Source: an uncultured Chitinophagaceae bacterium
Lineage (GTDB): Bacteria; Bacteroidota; Bacteroidia; Chitinophagales; Chitinophagaceae
Direction of reading: 5' to 3'
NCBI GenBank assembly: GCA_937858715.1
Contig: CALLZY010000214.1
Coordinates: 1 to 64,000 of the forward strand
Length of the DNA stretch: 64,000 bases
The translations under genes and the position numbers were made by a program. A model generated the notes under the pieces. That model saw only the letters and a list, made by a program, of their open reading frames with translations. It did not search any database and was not told the origin of the DNA. This document shows positions 16,568 to 26,450 of this stretch, in pieces. Numbering within the stretch: position 1 is the stretch's first letter; each line of letters begins with the position of its first letter.

Positions 16568-18043
16568 ATGCAATACATGACAGACTCCATCGCTGCTTTG
16601 TTTACAAAATGGAAGGGGAAGGCACCCCTTTCTGTTGACCTGCTACCCCAAAGCGGAAGTGAACGCCGTTATTTTCGCCTGCATGGAGAAGATGGCAGTT
16701 TTATAGGTACTTACGGAGCTAATGTAAAAGAGAACGAAACGTTCATTTATTTCTCCCGTCATTTTAAAGACAGGGTTCTGGCAGTTCCGCTAATATTGGC
16801 GGTAAGCGATGATAATATCTGTTACTTACAAGAAGACTTTGGTGATACTTCACTGCTTAACCGGCTTGAAGCAGAAGGTTTTTCAGAAGATGTTTATTTA
16901 CTCTTCAAGAAAAGCCTCGAGGCCCTGGCTCAGTTGCAGGTAAATGGTGATGCCGGGCTTGATTACAACAAATGCCTCACCAATAAAGAATTTGGCAAAC
17001 AGGCCATCATGGCAGATTTGTTGTATTACAAATATTATTTTCTTGATGCACTGCGCAAGCCCTACGACAAGCAGGCATTGATTGATGACTTTGAGGCGCT
17101 GAGCAATTATCTTACTCATACCGAATACAAATATTTTATGTTCCGGGATTTTCAAAGCCGGAACATAATGATAACCCCTCCTGCGGAGGGGCTTGGGGAG
17201 GCCGTTCATTTTATAGATTACCAGGGTGGCATGAAAGGGGCACCGCAATATGATGTGGCCTCAATGCTTTGGCAGGCAAGGGCGAACTTACCTGAAGACT
17301 GGAAGAACAATCTGCTTGATGACTATATCAACTCATTTGAAAGCATCATTGGTCAGCCGGTTGACAGGACTATCTTCCGCAGCCAGTATAACGGTTATGT
17401 CCTTATTCGCCTGCTGCAAGTGCTTGGAGCATATGGTTTCCGCGGATTATTTGAAAGAAAAGCACAGTTCCTGACAAGTATTCCGCTTGCACTGAAAAAC
17501 CTGAAAGAGTTTTTTGCAAAAAACAGTGTGGGTATTGCTGTTCCCGAATTCAGAAAAGTGCTTGATATGTGTGTTTCAGATGAAGTGATTCAGCAGTTTA
17601 CTACTACACAGGCCACCGCCGATACACCGCTTGTTGTAAGAATAAACAGTTTCTCATACAGAAACCAGATACCAGAAGACACTAGTGGTAATGGAGGCGG
17701 CTTTGTGTTTGACTGCCGCGGCATACTTAATCCTGGCCGGATTGAGAGTATGAAAACCCAAACCGGAAGAGACAAGGATGTAAAAGATTTCCTGGAACAA
17801 CAAACACAAATGCCCGGGTTTCTGAACAGCGTATTTGATATTGTTGACATTACAGTGGAGGATTACATAAAGCGGGGTTTTGAAAATCTCATAGTGAGCT
17901 TTGGCTGTACTGGCGGTCAGCACCGCAGCGTATATGCAGCCGACGCACTGGCAAGGCATCTGCGTAATAAGTTTAAAGTAAAGATTGAATTGAAGCACTT
18001 GGTGCAGGATGAGAAAAATTGGGTGAACAGAATTGATAATTAA
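16568..18043 (+). CDS. Sugar kinase-like phosphotransferase fused to RapZ C-terminal domain
   Basis: 491 aa from the ATG at 16568 (the ATG at 16577 is possible). Residues about 5-330 are an aminoglycoside-phosphotransferase/AmgK-like kinase: SGSERRYFRL, catalytic FRDFQSRNIM and metal-binding FIDYQGG. Residues about 365-480 match the RapZ C-terminal domain: RINSFSYRNQIP, FVFDCRGILNPGR, TGRDKDVKDFLE and SFGCTGGQHRSVYAADALA. RapZ's own N-terminal P-loop ATPase is absent and the kinase takes its place. AmgK phosphorylates MurNAc/GlcNAc at the anomeric position, and RapZ C-domains bind glucosamine-6-phosphate. The next gene is MurU-like, so a cell-wall sugar recycling role is likely. A DNA repeat lies in frame between the two catalytic motifs. 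Confidence 0.85.
   Translation: MQYMTDSIAALFTKWKGKAPLSVDLLPQSGSERRYFRLHGEDGSFIGTYGANVKENETFIYFSRHFKDRVLAVPLILAVSDDNICYLQEDFGDTSLLNRLEAEGFSEDVYLLFKKSLEALAQLQVNGDAGLDYNKCLTNKEFGKQAIMADLLYYKYYFLDALRKPYDKQALIDDFEALSNYLTHTEYKYFMFRDFQSRNIMITPPAEGLGEAVHFIDYQGGMKGAPQYDVASMLWQARANLPEDWKNNLLDDYINSFESIIGQPVDRTIFRSQYNGYVLIRLLQVLGAYGFRGLFERKAQFLTSIPLALKNLKEFFAKNSVGIAVPEFRKVLDMCVSDEVIQQFTTTQATADTPLVVRINSFSYRNQIPEDTSGNGGGFVFDCRGILNPGRIESMKTQTGRDKDVKDFLEQQTQMPGFLNSVFDIVDITVEDYIKRGFENLIVSFGCTGGQHRSVYAADALARHLRNKFKVKIELKHLVQDEKNWVNRIDN
17175..17204 (+). repeat. 30-bp palindromic repeat inside the kinase-RapZ gene
   Basis: CCCCTCC-TGC-GGAGGGG followed by CTTGGGGAGGCCG, one mismatch from the copy at 16025-16054. 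Here it is read in the sense direction as TPPAEGLGEA, between RDFQSRNIMI and VHFIDYQGG, the two catalytic motifs of the kinase, and preserves the frame. Confidence 0.85.
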
Positions 18044-18106
18044 ATAGTGAATAATTGATAAAGTCTAATTTCTAATTAATCAATTATTCAATTATCCATT
18101 AATAGT

Positions 18107-18832
18107 ATGCAAGCAGTTATATTCTCGGCCGGGCTTGGCACCCGCTTTAAACCATGGACAGATACGCATCCTAAAGCACTGGCCCTGGTAAACGGGAAGT
18201 CTTTATTACAGCGAAATATTGAATACCTGCAATCTTTCGGCATAAAAGATATTATCATCAATGTACATCATTTTGCCGAGCAAGTAGAACAGGCTATTGT
18301 TGAAAATGACGGCTGGGGAAGCAATGTACTGGTGAGTGATGAAAGAGAAGTGGTGCTTGAAACCGGTGGCGGTTTGCTCAAAGCAAAGTCGTTCTTTAAT
18401 CCCGGTCAGCCTTTTGTAACCTGTAATGCCGACATACTTACCAATCTCGATATTAATAAACTGGTCGCTTTTCATACAAAGAACAAGGCACTGATTTCTT
18501 TCGGTGTCACCAACCGTCAATCATCCCGTTATTTGCTGTTTGATGATAACAACAGGCTTTGCGGCTGGAAGAATACCAAAACAGGTGAAGAGAGAATATC
18601 CATTCATAAAGAAAACCTGGTTCAAAAAGCCTACAGCACAGTGGTGCTTTTCGAATACGATATTTTCCGGCTGATGGAAGAAAAAGGCTTTTCCGGAAAA
18701 TTTTCTTTAATTGATGTTTACCTTTCACTCGCTGCCGAACACCTGATTATGGGCTACGATCATAGCGGCGATAAACTGGTAGATGTGGGCAAGCCGGAAA
18801 GTGTTGCTGTGGCAGAAGCTCTTTTTCCATAG
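18107..18832 (+). CDS. Sugar nucleotidyltransferase, MurU-like
   Basis: 241 aa, the length of MurU. The NTP-transferase signature is at the N-terminus: AVIFSAGLGTRFKPWTDTHP with PKALALVNGKSLLQ, then VLETGGGLLKA and a CNADI motif giving the metal-binding Asp. It should transfer a nucleotide to a sugar-1-phosphate; MurU makes UDP-MurNAc from MurNAc-1-phosphate. It starts 63 bp after the kinase-RapZ gene on the same strand, the same kinase/nucleotidyltransferase pairing as AmgK-MurU in pseudomonads. GDP-mannose-type activity cannot be excluded. Confidence 0.83.
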   Translation: MQAVIFSAGLGTRFKPWTDTHPKALALVNGKSLLQRNIEYLQSFGIKDIIINVHHFAEQVEQAIVENDGWGSNVLVSDEREVVLETGGGLLKAKSFFNPGQPFVTCNADILTNLDINKLVAFHTKNKALISFGVTNRQSSRYLLFDDNNRLCGWKNTKTGEERISIHKENLVQKAYSTVVLFEYDIFRLMEEKGFSGKFSLIDVYLSLAAEHLIMGYDHSGDKLVDVGKPESVAVAEALFP

Positions 18833-18967
18833 TAAACACAACATAAAAGGAGAAGATAAAAATCCATTCGCTATTGACTTTTTCCCTAAAGATTTGCAAA
18901 TACCTTTTCAACGGTAGTAAAGGTTGTTGCCATTTGCCCTAACTTTCAATTTCAAACTTATTGCCGT

Positions 18968-20926
18968 ATGAAAAGAGTTCTCACCACTTACCTTGGTTTG
19001 TTATTCTATATATTCTCATTTGCACAAAATTCTGTTTACGACCATAAAGAAGCGTTCAATCCGCAGTTTTATCCATTTCCCGGAAATGAAGTTCGCAGTG
19101 CATCTGGCGAGCCCGGACCAAAATACTGGCAAAACCACGCCGACTATACTATCAACTGTACATTAGATACGGCCAAACATTCAGTTACTGGTAATGTCGT
19201 TATTACCTACACCAACAACAGTCCGGACAACCTGCGGTTTTTGTGGCTGCAGATGGACCAGAACATTTACCGGAAAAACAGCCGCGGCTCAGCAACTTCT
19301 TCCGAAACCGGCGGACGATGGGCCAATACAGGCTTTACCGATGGTTATAACATTTCTTCACTACAGGCAGAAGGAAAGAACGGCACCTATACAGATGTCA
19401 AAACAATAACTAATGATACCCGCATGCAGGTATGGCTGAAAGAACCATTGGCTACAGGTGAAAAAATCAAGCTCAGCATTAACTACTCATTCACTATTCC
19501 GGAATACGGCACCGACAGGACTGGCAGGCTGAAAACCAGAAGCGGTATTATTTATGAAGTGGCACAGTGGTTTCCCCGCATGGCAGTGTATGACGACATC
19601 CAGGGATGGAACACCATGCCCTATGTGGGTGCAGGGGAATTTTACCTGGAATATGGTGACATCAACTTTTCTGTCACCGCACCAGCTAGTTTAATTGTAG
19701 TTGGCTCAGGGGAATTACTAAACCCGCAAGACTGCTACACCGAAGAACAAATGAAAAGATGGGACGCAGCAAAGAACAGCGATAAAACTGTTACTATCAG
19801 AAGTGAAAAAGAAGTAAAGGATAAAAAATCAAAACCGCAAAGTGGCAACATCACCTGGAAATTCAGTATGCAAAATACCAGGGATGTAGCCTGGGCCGCA
19901 TCAGAAGCCTTTGTTCAGGATGCAGCCCGTATCAATTTGCCCAGCGGCAAAAAATGTATGGCCGTAAGCGTATATCCGGCAGAAAGCATAACGAAAGATG
20001 GCTGGCAGCGTTCAACTGAATTTGTTAAAGGTTCCATTGAGCATTACTCAAAAAAATGGTTTGAATATCCATACCCCACTGCTATAAATGTAGCTGGCAT
20101 CGTAGCAGGCATGGAATATCCCGGTATTGTATTTTGCAGTTACTACTCATCAGGCAGCAGTTTGTGGGGTGTTACTGATCATGAGCTGGGTCACACATGG
20201 TTCCCGATGATTGTGGGCAGCAATGAAAGAAAGTATGCCTGGATGGATGAAGGGCTTAATTCTTTTATCAATGAATTTTCTACCAATGAATTTAATAAAG
20301 GAGAATTTAAAGACAAAGGCTTCTTTGGTGACCCCAACTCTCCTTTCATGGTTCAGTACAGTTTCTCTGATGGGGCAGACGGCCTCAACACCATTCCCGA
20401 AGTTATTCAGGATAACAACCTTGATGTTGCGGCCTATTCAAAGCCGGCACAAATGCTTACCGCCCTGCGGGAAGTGGTGCTTGGCCCCGAAAGATTTGAT
20501 GCTGCTTTCAAAGAGTACATCCGCCGATGGGCTTATAAGCACCCCACACCGTGGGACTTCTTCCATACTATTGAAAATGTTTCAGGCGAAGATTTAAGCT
20601 GGTTCTGGCGGGCATGGGTTTTCAAAACCTGGAAACTAGACATTGCTGTCTCATCAGTTGAGTACAAAGAAGAGAAAGCATCAAAAGACGCATTAATCAC
20701 CATTGAAAACCTTGAAAAGATGCCGATGCCGGTTACAGTTAAAGTAAAAGAAAATAATGGCAAACAGCATATCATTGACTTACCAGTTGAGATATGGCAG
20801 CGGGGTGCCTTATGGACATTCTCTGTCCCCAGCACCACCGAAATAAAAGAAGTGATTATTGACCCTGAAAATAAATTACCCGACTTTAACCGGGAAAATA
20901 ATGAATGGAAGAAGAAAGCATTTTAA
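18968..20926 (+). CDS. Secreted M1-family metallopeptidase
   Basis: 652 aa with a signal peptide (MKRVLTTYLGLLFYIFSFAQ). The zinc motif is DHELGHTWFPM (H405 and H409), with the third ligand Glu in WMDEGLNSF about 18 residues later. The exopeptidase GxMEN motif appears as GMEYPGI. The N-terminal beta domain covers about 55-310. It is likely a periplasmic aminopeptidase-like enzyme; the altered GxMEN means strict aminopeptidase activity is not assured. Alone on its strand, convergent to a small lipoprotein gene. Confidence 0.9.
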   Translation: MKRVLTTYLGLLFYIFSFAQNSVYDHKEAFNPQFYPFPGNEVRSASGEPGPKYWQNHADYTINCTLDTAKHSVTGNVVITYTNNSPDNLRFLWLQMDQNIYRKNSRGSATSSETGGRWANTGFTDGYNISSLQAEGKNGTYTDVKTITNDTRMQVWLKEPLATGEKIKLSINYSFTIPEYGTDRTGRLKTRSGIIYEVAQWFPRMAVYDDIQGWNTMPYVGAGEFYLEYGDINFSVTAPASLIVVGSGELLNPQDCYTEEQMKRWDAAKNSDKTVTIRSEKEVKDKKSKPQSGNITWKFSMQNTRDVAWAASEAFVQDAARINLPSGKKCMAVSVYPAESITKDGWQRSTEFVKGSIEHYSKKWFEYPYPTAINVAGIVAGMEYPGIVFCSYYSSGSSLWGVTDHELGHTWFPMIVGSNERKYAWMDEGLNSFINEFSTNEFNKGEFKDKGFFGDPNSPFMVQYSFSDGADGLNTIPEVIQDNNLDVAAYSKPAQMLTALREVVLGPERFDAAFKEYIRRWAYKHPTPWDFFHTIENVSGEDLSWFWRAWVFKTWKLDIAVSSVEYKEEKASKDALITIENLEKMPMPVTVKVKENNGKQHIIDLPVEIWQRGALWTFSVPSTTEIKEVIIDPENKLPDFNRENNEWKKKAF

Positions 20927-20978
20927 ATACAACACAGGTTCGGAAATTGTAATACCTGTCTGTTAGTTGGGAATTATC

Positions 20979-21467
20979 CTACTTTTTAACCCACAAACTT
21001 TCTCCAAAAAAGCTACTTACATATTGATGTTGCGTTAAAAGTTGATTGGGACATATCATAATTGGCACATACGAACGCCTGAGATTATCAATTAGTCCAT
21101 AAAATGCCAGTACTGGCAAGGAATCTGTCACATAATTTGTTATTTCATATTCCCGTTGAATCCTAAACCTGTATATAGAGTCGGGTTGGTTCTCAAAATG
21201 AAGTTTAGCAGTATCTCCTGACAAAAACCAAAATAATCTTTTTTGTCCCGGAGTATTAGGAGTAATCAGTTCTAACCCATTTTCCCTTGTCATCCTGTAT
21301 TCCTCCACCCACTCCCAGTTGCCTTGTATATACTTATTAATTGTGTCCATGTTCCTCGTCATGTCCGCACAGCGGGTTACCGGCACATAGGGCTTGTCTG
21401 TTTCCGCTTTTTTGCAGGATGCCCCAGCAAAGAGGATAAGCAAAATGAATAAAGGTTGCTTTTTCAT
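20979..21467 (-). CDS. Small lipoprotein, possibly lipocalin-like
   Basis: 162 aa. The signal ends in a lipobox (AGASC, Cys 19). The body contains YIQGNWEWVEEYRMTREN, which resembles the first strand of Bacteroidota lipocalin-like proteins, followed by strand-rich sequence (GDTAKLHFENQPDSIYRFRI). I recognise no specific family, so the lipocalin call is tentative. It is convergent with the M1 peptidase gene. Confidence 0.75.
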   Translation of the reverse strand: MKKQPLFILLILFAGASCKKAETDKPYVPVTRCADMTRNMDTINKYIQGNWEWVEEYRMTRENGLELITPNTPGQKRLFWFLSGDTAKLHFENQPDSIYRFRIQREYEITNYVTDSLPVLAFYGLIDNLRRSYVPIMICPNQLLTQHQYVSSFFGESLWVKK

Positions 21468-21630
21468 AAGGATTATTTATAACATAAAGGTAGCAGCTAA
21501 ATCAAAAGAAACAACACCTGGCTTAGGTTCATATCACTCCTGTGTTAATTTACTAAGGGGATAACCCATTTTTTATACAGGCCACAGCTATAAGGAATTA
21601 CTATTGCACTGGCTGTATATAGCGAAACAA

Positions 21631-21661
21631 GAAGTCCTGCCTTTTGTAAAGGCAGGACTTC
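21631..21661. terminator. Strong hairpin terminator after the giant T9SS gene
   Basis: GAAGTCCTGCCTTT and AAAGGCAGGACTTC form a perfect 14-bp stem with a 3-nt loop. T-rich stretches on both sides let it serve the minus-strand gene ending at 21684; there is no plus-strand gene to terminate here. Confidence 0.88.
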
Positions 21662-21683
21662 TCCTTTTATCTTTCAGCACAGT

Positions 21684-24600
21684 TTACCTGATATGCACTT
21701 TTCCTGTTGCCAGTTTCGTACCATTAGCATCGCCAACCACCACACTATAAACACCTGTGGCTGCATTAGTAAGGTTTACAGGCAGCAAAGTATATAATCC
21801 TGTAACAGGGAATATTTTATTGTAAACCTGTGCCCCCCTTGAATCAAATATTAGCAACGAACGCTGCGTGGCAGTTCCTCCATTGTTGTAATAAGAAACA
21901 GTGAAGTTTCCGTCATTTGGTGTTGGGAAGATAAACAGCCTGCTGCTTACGCCTGCATCAATCGTTATGGACGCTGACAATGCAGAACAGAATAACCCAC
22001 TTACCCATGTTTCTCTGACAGCTACCTGGTAAGAACCTGTATGTTCCACATCTACTGTGTAGGTGTTTCCTGTAACTGTCAGTGGATTCAGGTTATACGT
22101 CCAAGAAGTTGTAAATGTACTTTGCGAACCTCCTGTTTGTGCACTTGGTGAAGCCGTAAGCGTTGTTGTTTGTCCTGGTAAAAGAGAGGACAGAACAGGG
22201 GCCTGTGTCAAGCTGATAGTTGGGGTTGCCCGTACTGTCAGTACAGCGGCATTTGAAACGACAGGAGTTGTACAAGTTGCATTAGACAACAAGCAGCGAT
22301 ACCTGTTTCCGCTTAAAGCAGTAATAACTCCATTCAATGCTAAAGAAGCAGCATTTGCCCCGGCAACATTTGTCCAGTTGGTTCCTCCATCTGTACTTAC
22401 CTGCCACTGATAAATAATCGCTGGTACACTTGTACCTGCAACTGTAAAAGTTGCATTTCCGCCGGAGCAGAGTTCCACATTTGCCGGTTGTGCCGATACA
22501 ACCACAGGTGCATACACCGTTAATATAGCAGCCGAAGAAGTTGCTGCAGGAGAACAGGTGCCGCTAACCACACAGCGGTAACGGTAAGAACCCGTTTCCA
22601 TTCCAGATGTTGTTCCATTTACAATTAAGGTTGCAGATGTTATTCCACTGTAATAGCTTCCAGTCAAAATATTTACAAAACCAGTGCCTGTAGAATCAAC
22701 CTGCCACTGATAACTTATACTTGTACCGCTTGCTGTTACACTAAATGAAGTACTACTGCTTCGGCATAGAGTTACATTTTGCGGATGGGCACTTATAGCG
22801 GGTAATGTATTTACTGTCAATGTGGCCGCATTAGATACAGTTGGCGTTGTACAAGAAGCTGTAGAAAGAAGGCAACGATACTGATAAGTATTCATACTAA
22901 CTATAGCCCCTGTTATATTCAACGTTGCTGCGGCAGAGCCTGAATAAACTCCTCCATCAGTGAGATTGGTAAACCCGCTGCCTGTATTTATTTGCCATTG
23001 ATAAATTATACCTGTTCCGCTTCCAGCAACAGCAAAACTGGTATTGCTGCCTGCACAAACAGCCTGGTTTGCAGGCTGGGTTGTTATAGCCACAGAGGTT
23101 GCCACAGTAAGCAGAGCACAGTTAGATGTGGCTGCTGGTGTACAAGAACCACTAACCACACACCGGTATCCTGTATTGGTCATACCAGTTGTAATTCCTG
23201 ACAGAAGATAGCTTGCCGAAGTGGCACCGCTGATGTTTGTCCAGGGGCCAGAACAACCTGAAGCGCTGGATTGCCATTGGTAAGAAATTCCAGTACCGGT
23301 TGCTGCCACAGAAAATGTATTGCTGCTGCCCGAACATACTGTTACACTTTGCGGATGTGTTGTAATTGACGGTAAAGTATTTACAGTTAACACCGCCGCA
23401 TTTGAATTGGTGCTTGCGCAAGTATTACTTACTACACACCTGTACTGATTTCCGCTTAATGCTGCAGTTACTCCGGTTAAAGTATAGCTTGCACTGGTAG
23501 CACCGCTAATATTTGTCCATGTGCCGCCGCCATTAGTGCTTATCTGCCACTGGTAAGTACCGGCAGCCACAACACTAAATGTAACACCCGACCCTTCGCA
23601 AACAGTTTGAGATGCTGGTTGTGTTGTAATTGTTGGCCCCGTACCTGGATTGATCGTGTAAGCAACATTTACTGTTTGAGTGGTAGCTCCAACAGCTGTT
23701 CCCTGTACGGTGATATTATAAGTACCGGCAGTTAGCAGGTTCGTATTATTGAGTGTAACAACAGTGCTGTTTCCCGGCGTTACAGGGTTAGGACTGAACG
23801 ATACAAATGTGCCGCCCGGAACCCCACTTGTTGCTGATAAGGTGATAGGTCCGGAAAAGCCGCCAATACTATTTGTACCCAGAGTAACCGACATGGAAGT
23901 TGGTGCCGGACATGTAGCTGTAGCAGCAGCAGGTGTATTAAAAGAAAAACCAGAACTTACTGATGGTATAACTGCCGTCCACATACCACGACCGTGTGTG
24001 GCAGCTAAAACAGTACGGTCTGAAGAGCGGTACTTAATCATATCGGTCCGCACATTGGGGAAAGAAGTATTAGGAGTCCATACTGTGCTGGCCCCGTTCA
24101 GCAAATCCGTTTCCCATATACCGGTTTCTGTGGCAATGATTGCCTTGTTATTATCATCAGGATGGAACATACCCCATCTTACCGGCATGTTTGGCAGGTT
24201 TCCGTCGCAGGCTGTCCATGATGTACCGCCGTTTGATGATATCCATACATTGGTTACACCATAACTGGAATAGCAGGCCATCAGGTTTTGTTCTGCAGAG
24301 CCAGTCACTATGCAATTTACATAACCGGAAGCTCCGGAAGGAGTAATAGCCAATGCAGTCGGCGAGGCTGTTTCTGCATTGTCAACTTTAAAAATTGTTG
24401 CAGAACCTGTTCCAAAAAACACACGGTTGGCTGTAAAAGGAGAAACATGCACCGCTGATACGTTACCCGAACCAAAAGCACTTACAGTAACCACAGTAGT
24501 TGTTGCTCCTGTTTGCGGATTATCCCACCTTAAATAATTCCCAGCAGAGTTGCAGGCATAAATTCTGTTACCAGTATTGTCGTAATCCCATGGGTTAACA

Positions 24601-26264
24601 AAACGTCCGGTACTCTGATTATTTACAGGTGTACTCCATGTACTTCCGCTGTTTGTACTCCTTCTGTAAACATTATAAACATAGGAGCCAAATTGATACT
24701 GAGGTTCATCCTGGTCAATAGCTGAATAACAACCATCACCACCAGCAAATTCAACAGAAGAACTTAAACCCGGATTGCTGAACTGGTGCATACCATTGTC
24801 CTGTGCGCCCCCGATAAAATAATTGGTAGTAACCGGGTGAATGGCGCAGGAGTAAAACTGCTTAATCCTTAATCCAACGTTTCTGTCGCGGATAGTGGTG
24901 CCCCCATCCGATGAATAGTGTACACCACCATCACAGCCAAAAAGTAACTTGGTCCCGCCATCCCACCATTGAATATCATGCTGATCAGCATGTACATACT
25001 GTCCGCTTGTACCTACCCATGCAGATATTTTTGTCCAGGTAGTGCCGCCATTGGTTGTTTCATAACAATCAATACCACCCACAATACAATTGTCGGGATC
25101 AGCCGGATTTATTGCAGCAGACAAATCGTACCAGCCCTGGCCAGGAGCACTGGATCCTGTAAGCAATCCGCCCCCTGGTACTGAAGTTGTAGCCACCCAG
25201 TTATTACCCCCGTCAGTTGATTTCCATGCAGTGGGTACCATGTGGCTGCTATTATCAGGCAGGGCATAAAGCGTATTGCCAGAAACAGCCAGTTCTGTTC
25301 TTTGATTGAACGTTGTGTACATTGTTGTTGCAGCATTCCAGCCGCTTGCACTTGTTGCTGTTTCAGGATTATCCGTATAACGATAGCCGGAAGTACTGAA
25401 AATTCCGGTTGTTACATGCAGACGACCCGCTACAGCAGTAGAAGTAATTTCAAGATCGCATACATCGCTGCCAATACCTGATGGGGTGATATTTGTCCAG
25501 CTGCTGCCGCCATCGGTTGATCGTAATAAACCTGATGTTCTGGTGCCCAAATAAACATTTCCCAGGTAATCGCAAAGAATACGGGTACCGTTTATATACG
25601 AGCTGGTACTTGACAGAAAATTCCAGGTAGCCCCGGCATCCACACTTTTAAATACACCAACACCCCTTACTGCGTCAGAGTTTCCATATGATTCACCCGT
25701 ACACAAATACATTATGTTTTGAAAACCCGGCCTTGGATCCTGGCAGATGTCAGCAATGGCCAGGTTGCTCAACCTGTCATCAATCAGCACCCAGTTGGCT
25801 GGAGCAGTAGTTATGTCGGTTGTCTTCCATAAGCCTCCGGCCACACTACCCACAAAAACGGTTTTATGAGTAGCATCTAATGAGTCAACCATAAGTGCCC
25901 TCACCCTTCCTGAGGGAATTCCGCTATTGGCCCTTGTATTACCATTTGAAGGGCCAGGCACATCACTTATTGGCCCTCTCTCAGACCAGCTTAATGCTTC
26001 TGTAAAATTGTCCAGCAGCCGTAATTGCTTACGGGTGGCATCAGCAGTTTCAATGGCTATCCTTAGCTGGTCCCACGGCACTCTTCCCGTGGCCGGATCC
26101 ATGGTCCTTTCAATTTCGAAAGCAAGCGTTTGCATGGGGCCATCATATCTGAATTTGCCCTCTTCTTCTTTGGCAGTTGAGTTCATTTGTTTACAGGAAA
26201 CAAAAAAAGAAGCCACTCCTGCTACAACTATCAACAGGACAAGTAAACCTGGTGTTTTTTTCAT
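21684..26264 (-). CDS. Giant cell-surface protein: BNR-type propeller, five Ig-like repeats, T9SS sorting domain
   Basis: 1526 aa. The N-terminal signal ends in a lipobox-like FFVSC (Cys 24). Residues about 80-770 carry repeated Asp-box/BNR motifs (SVDAGATW, STDGGSSW, STDGGNNW, SSNGGTSW) as in sialidase/VPS10-type propellers. Five Ig-like repeats follow at about 875-1355, each with a QPxxxxxC start, a YQW core and a YRC end. The last 75 or so residues (FPTPNDGNFTVSYYNNGG to LATGKVHIR) are a type IX secretion type A sorting domain. It is probably a surface adhesin or glycan-binding protein; no catalytic site is seen. A lipobox together with a T9SS tail is unusual. Confidence 0.87.
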   Translation of the reverse strand: MKKTPGLLVLLIVVAGVASFFVSCKQMNSTAKEEEGKFRYDGPMQTLAFEIERTMDPATGRVPWDQLRIAIETADATRKQLRLLDNFTEALSWSERGPISDVPGPSNGNTRANSGIPSGRVRALMVDSLDATHKTVFVGSVAGGLWKTTDITTAPANWVLIDDRLSNLAIADICQDPRPGFQNIMYLCTGESYGNSDAVRGVGVFKSVDAGATWNFLSSTSSYINGTRILCDYLGNVYLGTRTSGLLRSTDGGSSWTNITPSGIGSDVCDLEITSTAVAGRLHVTTGIFSTSGYRYTDNPETATSASGWNAATTMYTTFNQRTELAVSGNTLYALPDNSSHMVPTAWKSTDGGNNWVATTSVPGGGLLTGSSAPGQGWYDLSAAINPADPDNCIVGGIDCYETTNGGTTWTKISAWVGTSGQYVHADQHDIQWWDGGTKLLFGCDGGVHYSSDGGTTIRDRNVGLRIKQFYSCAIHPVTTNYFIGGAQDNGMHQFSNPGLSSSVEFAGGDGCYSAIDQDEPQYQFGSYVYNVYRRSTNSGSTWSTPVNNQSTGRFVNPWDYDNTGNRIYACNSAGNYLRWDNPQTGATTTVVTVSAFGSGNVSAVHVSPFTANRVFFGTGSATIFKVDNAETASPTALAITPSGASGYVNCIVTGSAEQNLMACYSSYGVTNVWISSNGGTSWTACDGNLPNMPVRWGMFHPDDNNKAIIATETGIWETDLLNGASTVWTPNTSFPNVRTDMIKYRSSDRTVLAATHGRGMWTAVIPSVSSGFSFNTPAAATATCPAPTSMSVTLGTNSIGGFSGPITLSATSGVPGGTFVSFSPNPVTPGNSTVVTLNNTNLLTAGTYNITVQGTAVGATTQTVNVAYTINPGTGPTITTQPASQTVCEGSGVTFSVVAAGTYQWQISTNGGGTWTNISGATSASYTLTGVTAALSGNQYRCVVSNTCASTNSNAAVLTVNTLPSITTHPQSVTVCSGSSNTFSVAATGTGISYQWQSSASGCSGPWTNISGATSASYLLSGITTGMTNTGYRCVVSGSCTPAATSNCALLTVATSVAITTQPANQAVCAGSNTSFAVAGSGTGIIYQWQINTGSGFTNLTDGGVYSGSAAATLNITGAIVSMNTYQYRCLLSTASCTTPTVSNAATLTVNTLPAISAHPQNVTLCRSSSTSFSVTASGTSISYQWQVDSTGTGFVNILTGSYYSGITSATLIVNGTTSGMETGSYRYRCVVSGTCSPAATSSAAILTVYAPVVVSAQPANVELCSGGNATFTVAGTSVPAIIYQWQVSTDGGTNWTNVAGANAASLALNGVITALSGNRYRCLLSNATCTTPVVSNAAVLTVRATPTISLTQAPVLSSLLPGQTTTLTASPSAQTGGSQSTFTTSWTYNLNPLTVTGNTYTVDVEHTGSYQVAVRETWVSGLFCSALSASITIDAGVSSRLFIFPTPNDGNFTVSYYNNGGTATQRSLLIFDSRGAQVYNKIFPVTGLYTLLPVNLTNAATGVYSVVVGDANGTKLATGKVHIR

Positions 26265-26450
26265 AAATCTCTTTTGGATAATGATATGGTGATTGAATAC
26301 CGAAAATACAGCATTTCAGGCTTAAGCACATACTAACTGATTTACAATCATTCAGATTGTCAGTAATATCAAAATTATCAATAACAAAGGGAGTAAAATC
26401 ACCTGCAATAATACGAAGCCGTCAGGCATCAACCCTGTGTTGTTGAATTC

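Noticed and set aside
22200..23640. Repeated DNA in the T9SS gene considered as a tandem array or CRISPR-like structure
   Set aside because: The repetition is at protein level (Ig-like domains of about 90 residues); DNA copies have diverged and there are no spacers.
23749..24264. 171-codon frame opposite the T9SS protein gene
   Set aside because: It lies antisense to the propeller and beta-sandwich region of a clear coding gene; its composition reflects the repeats on the other strand.
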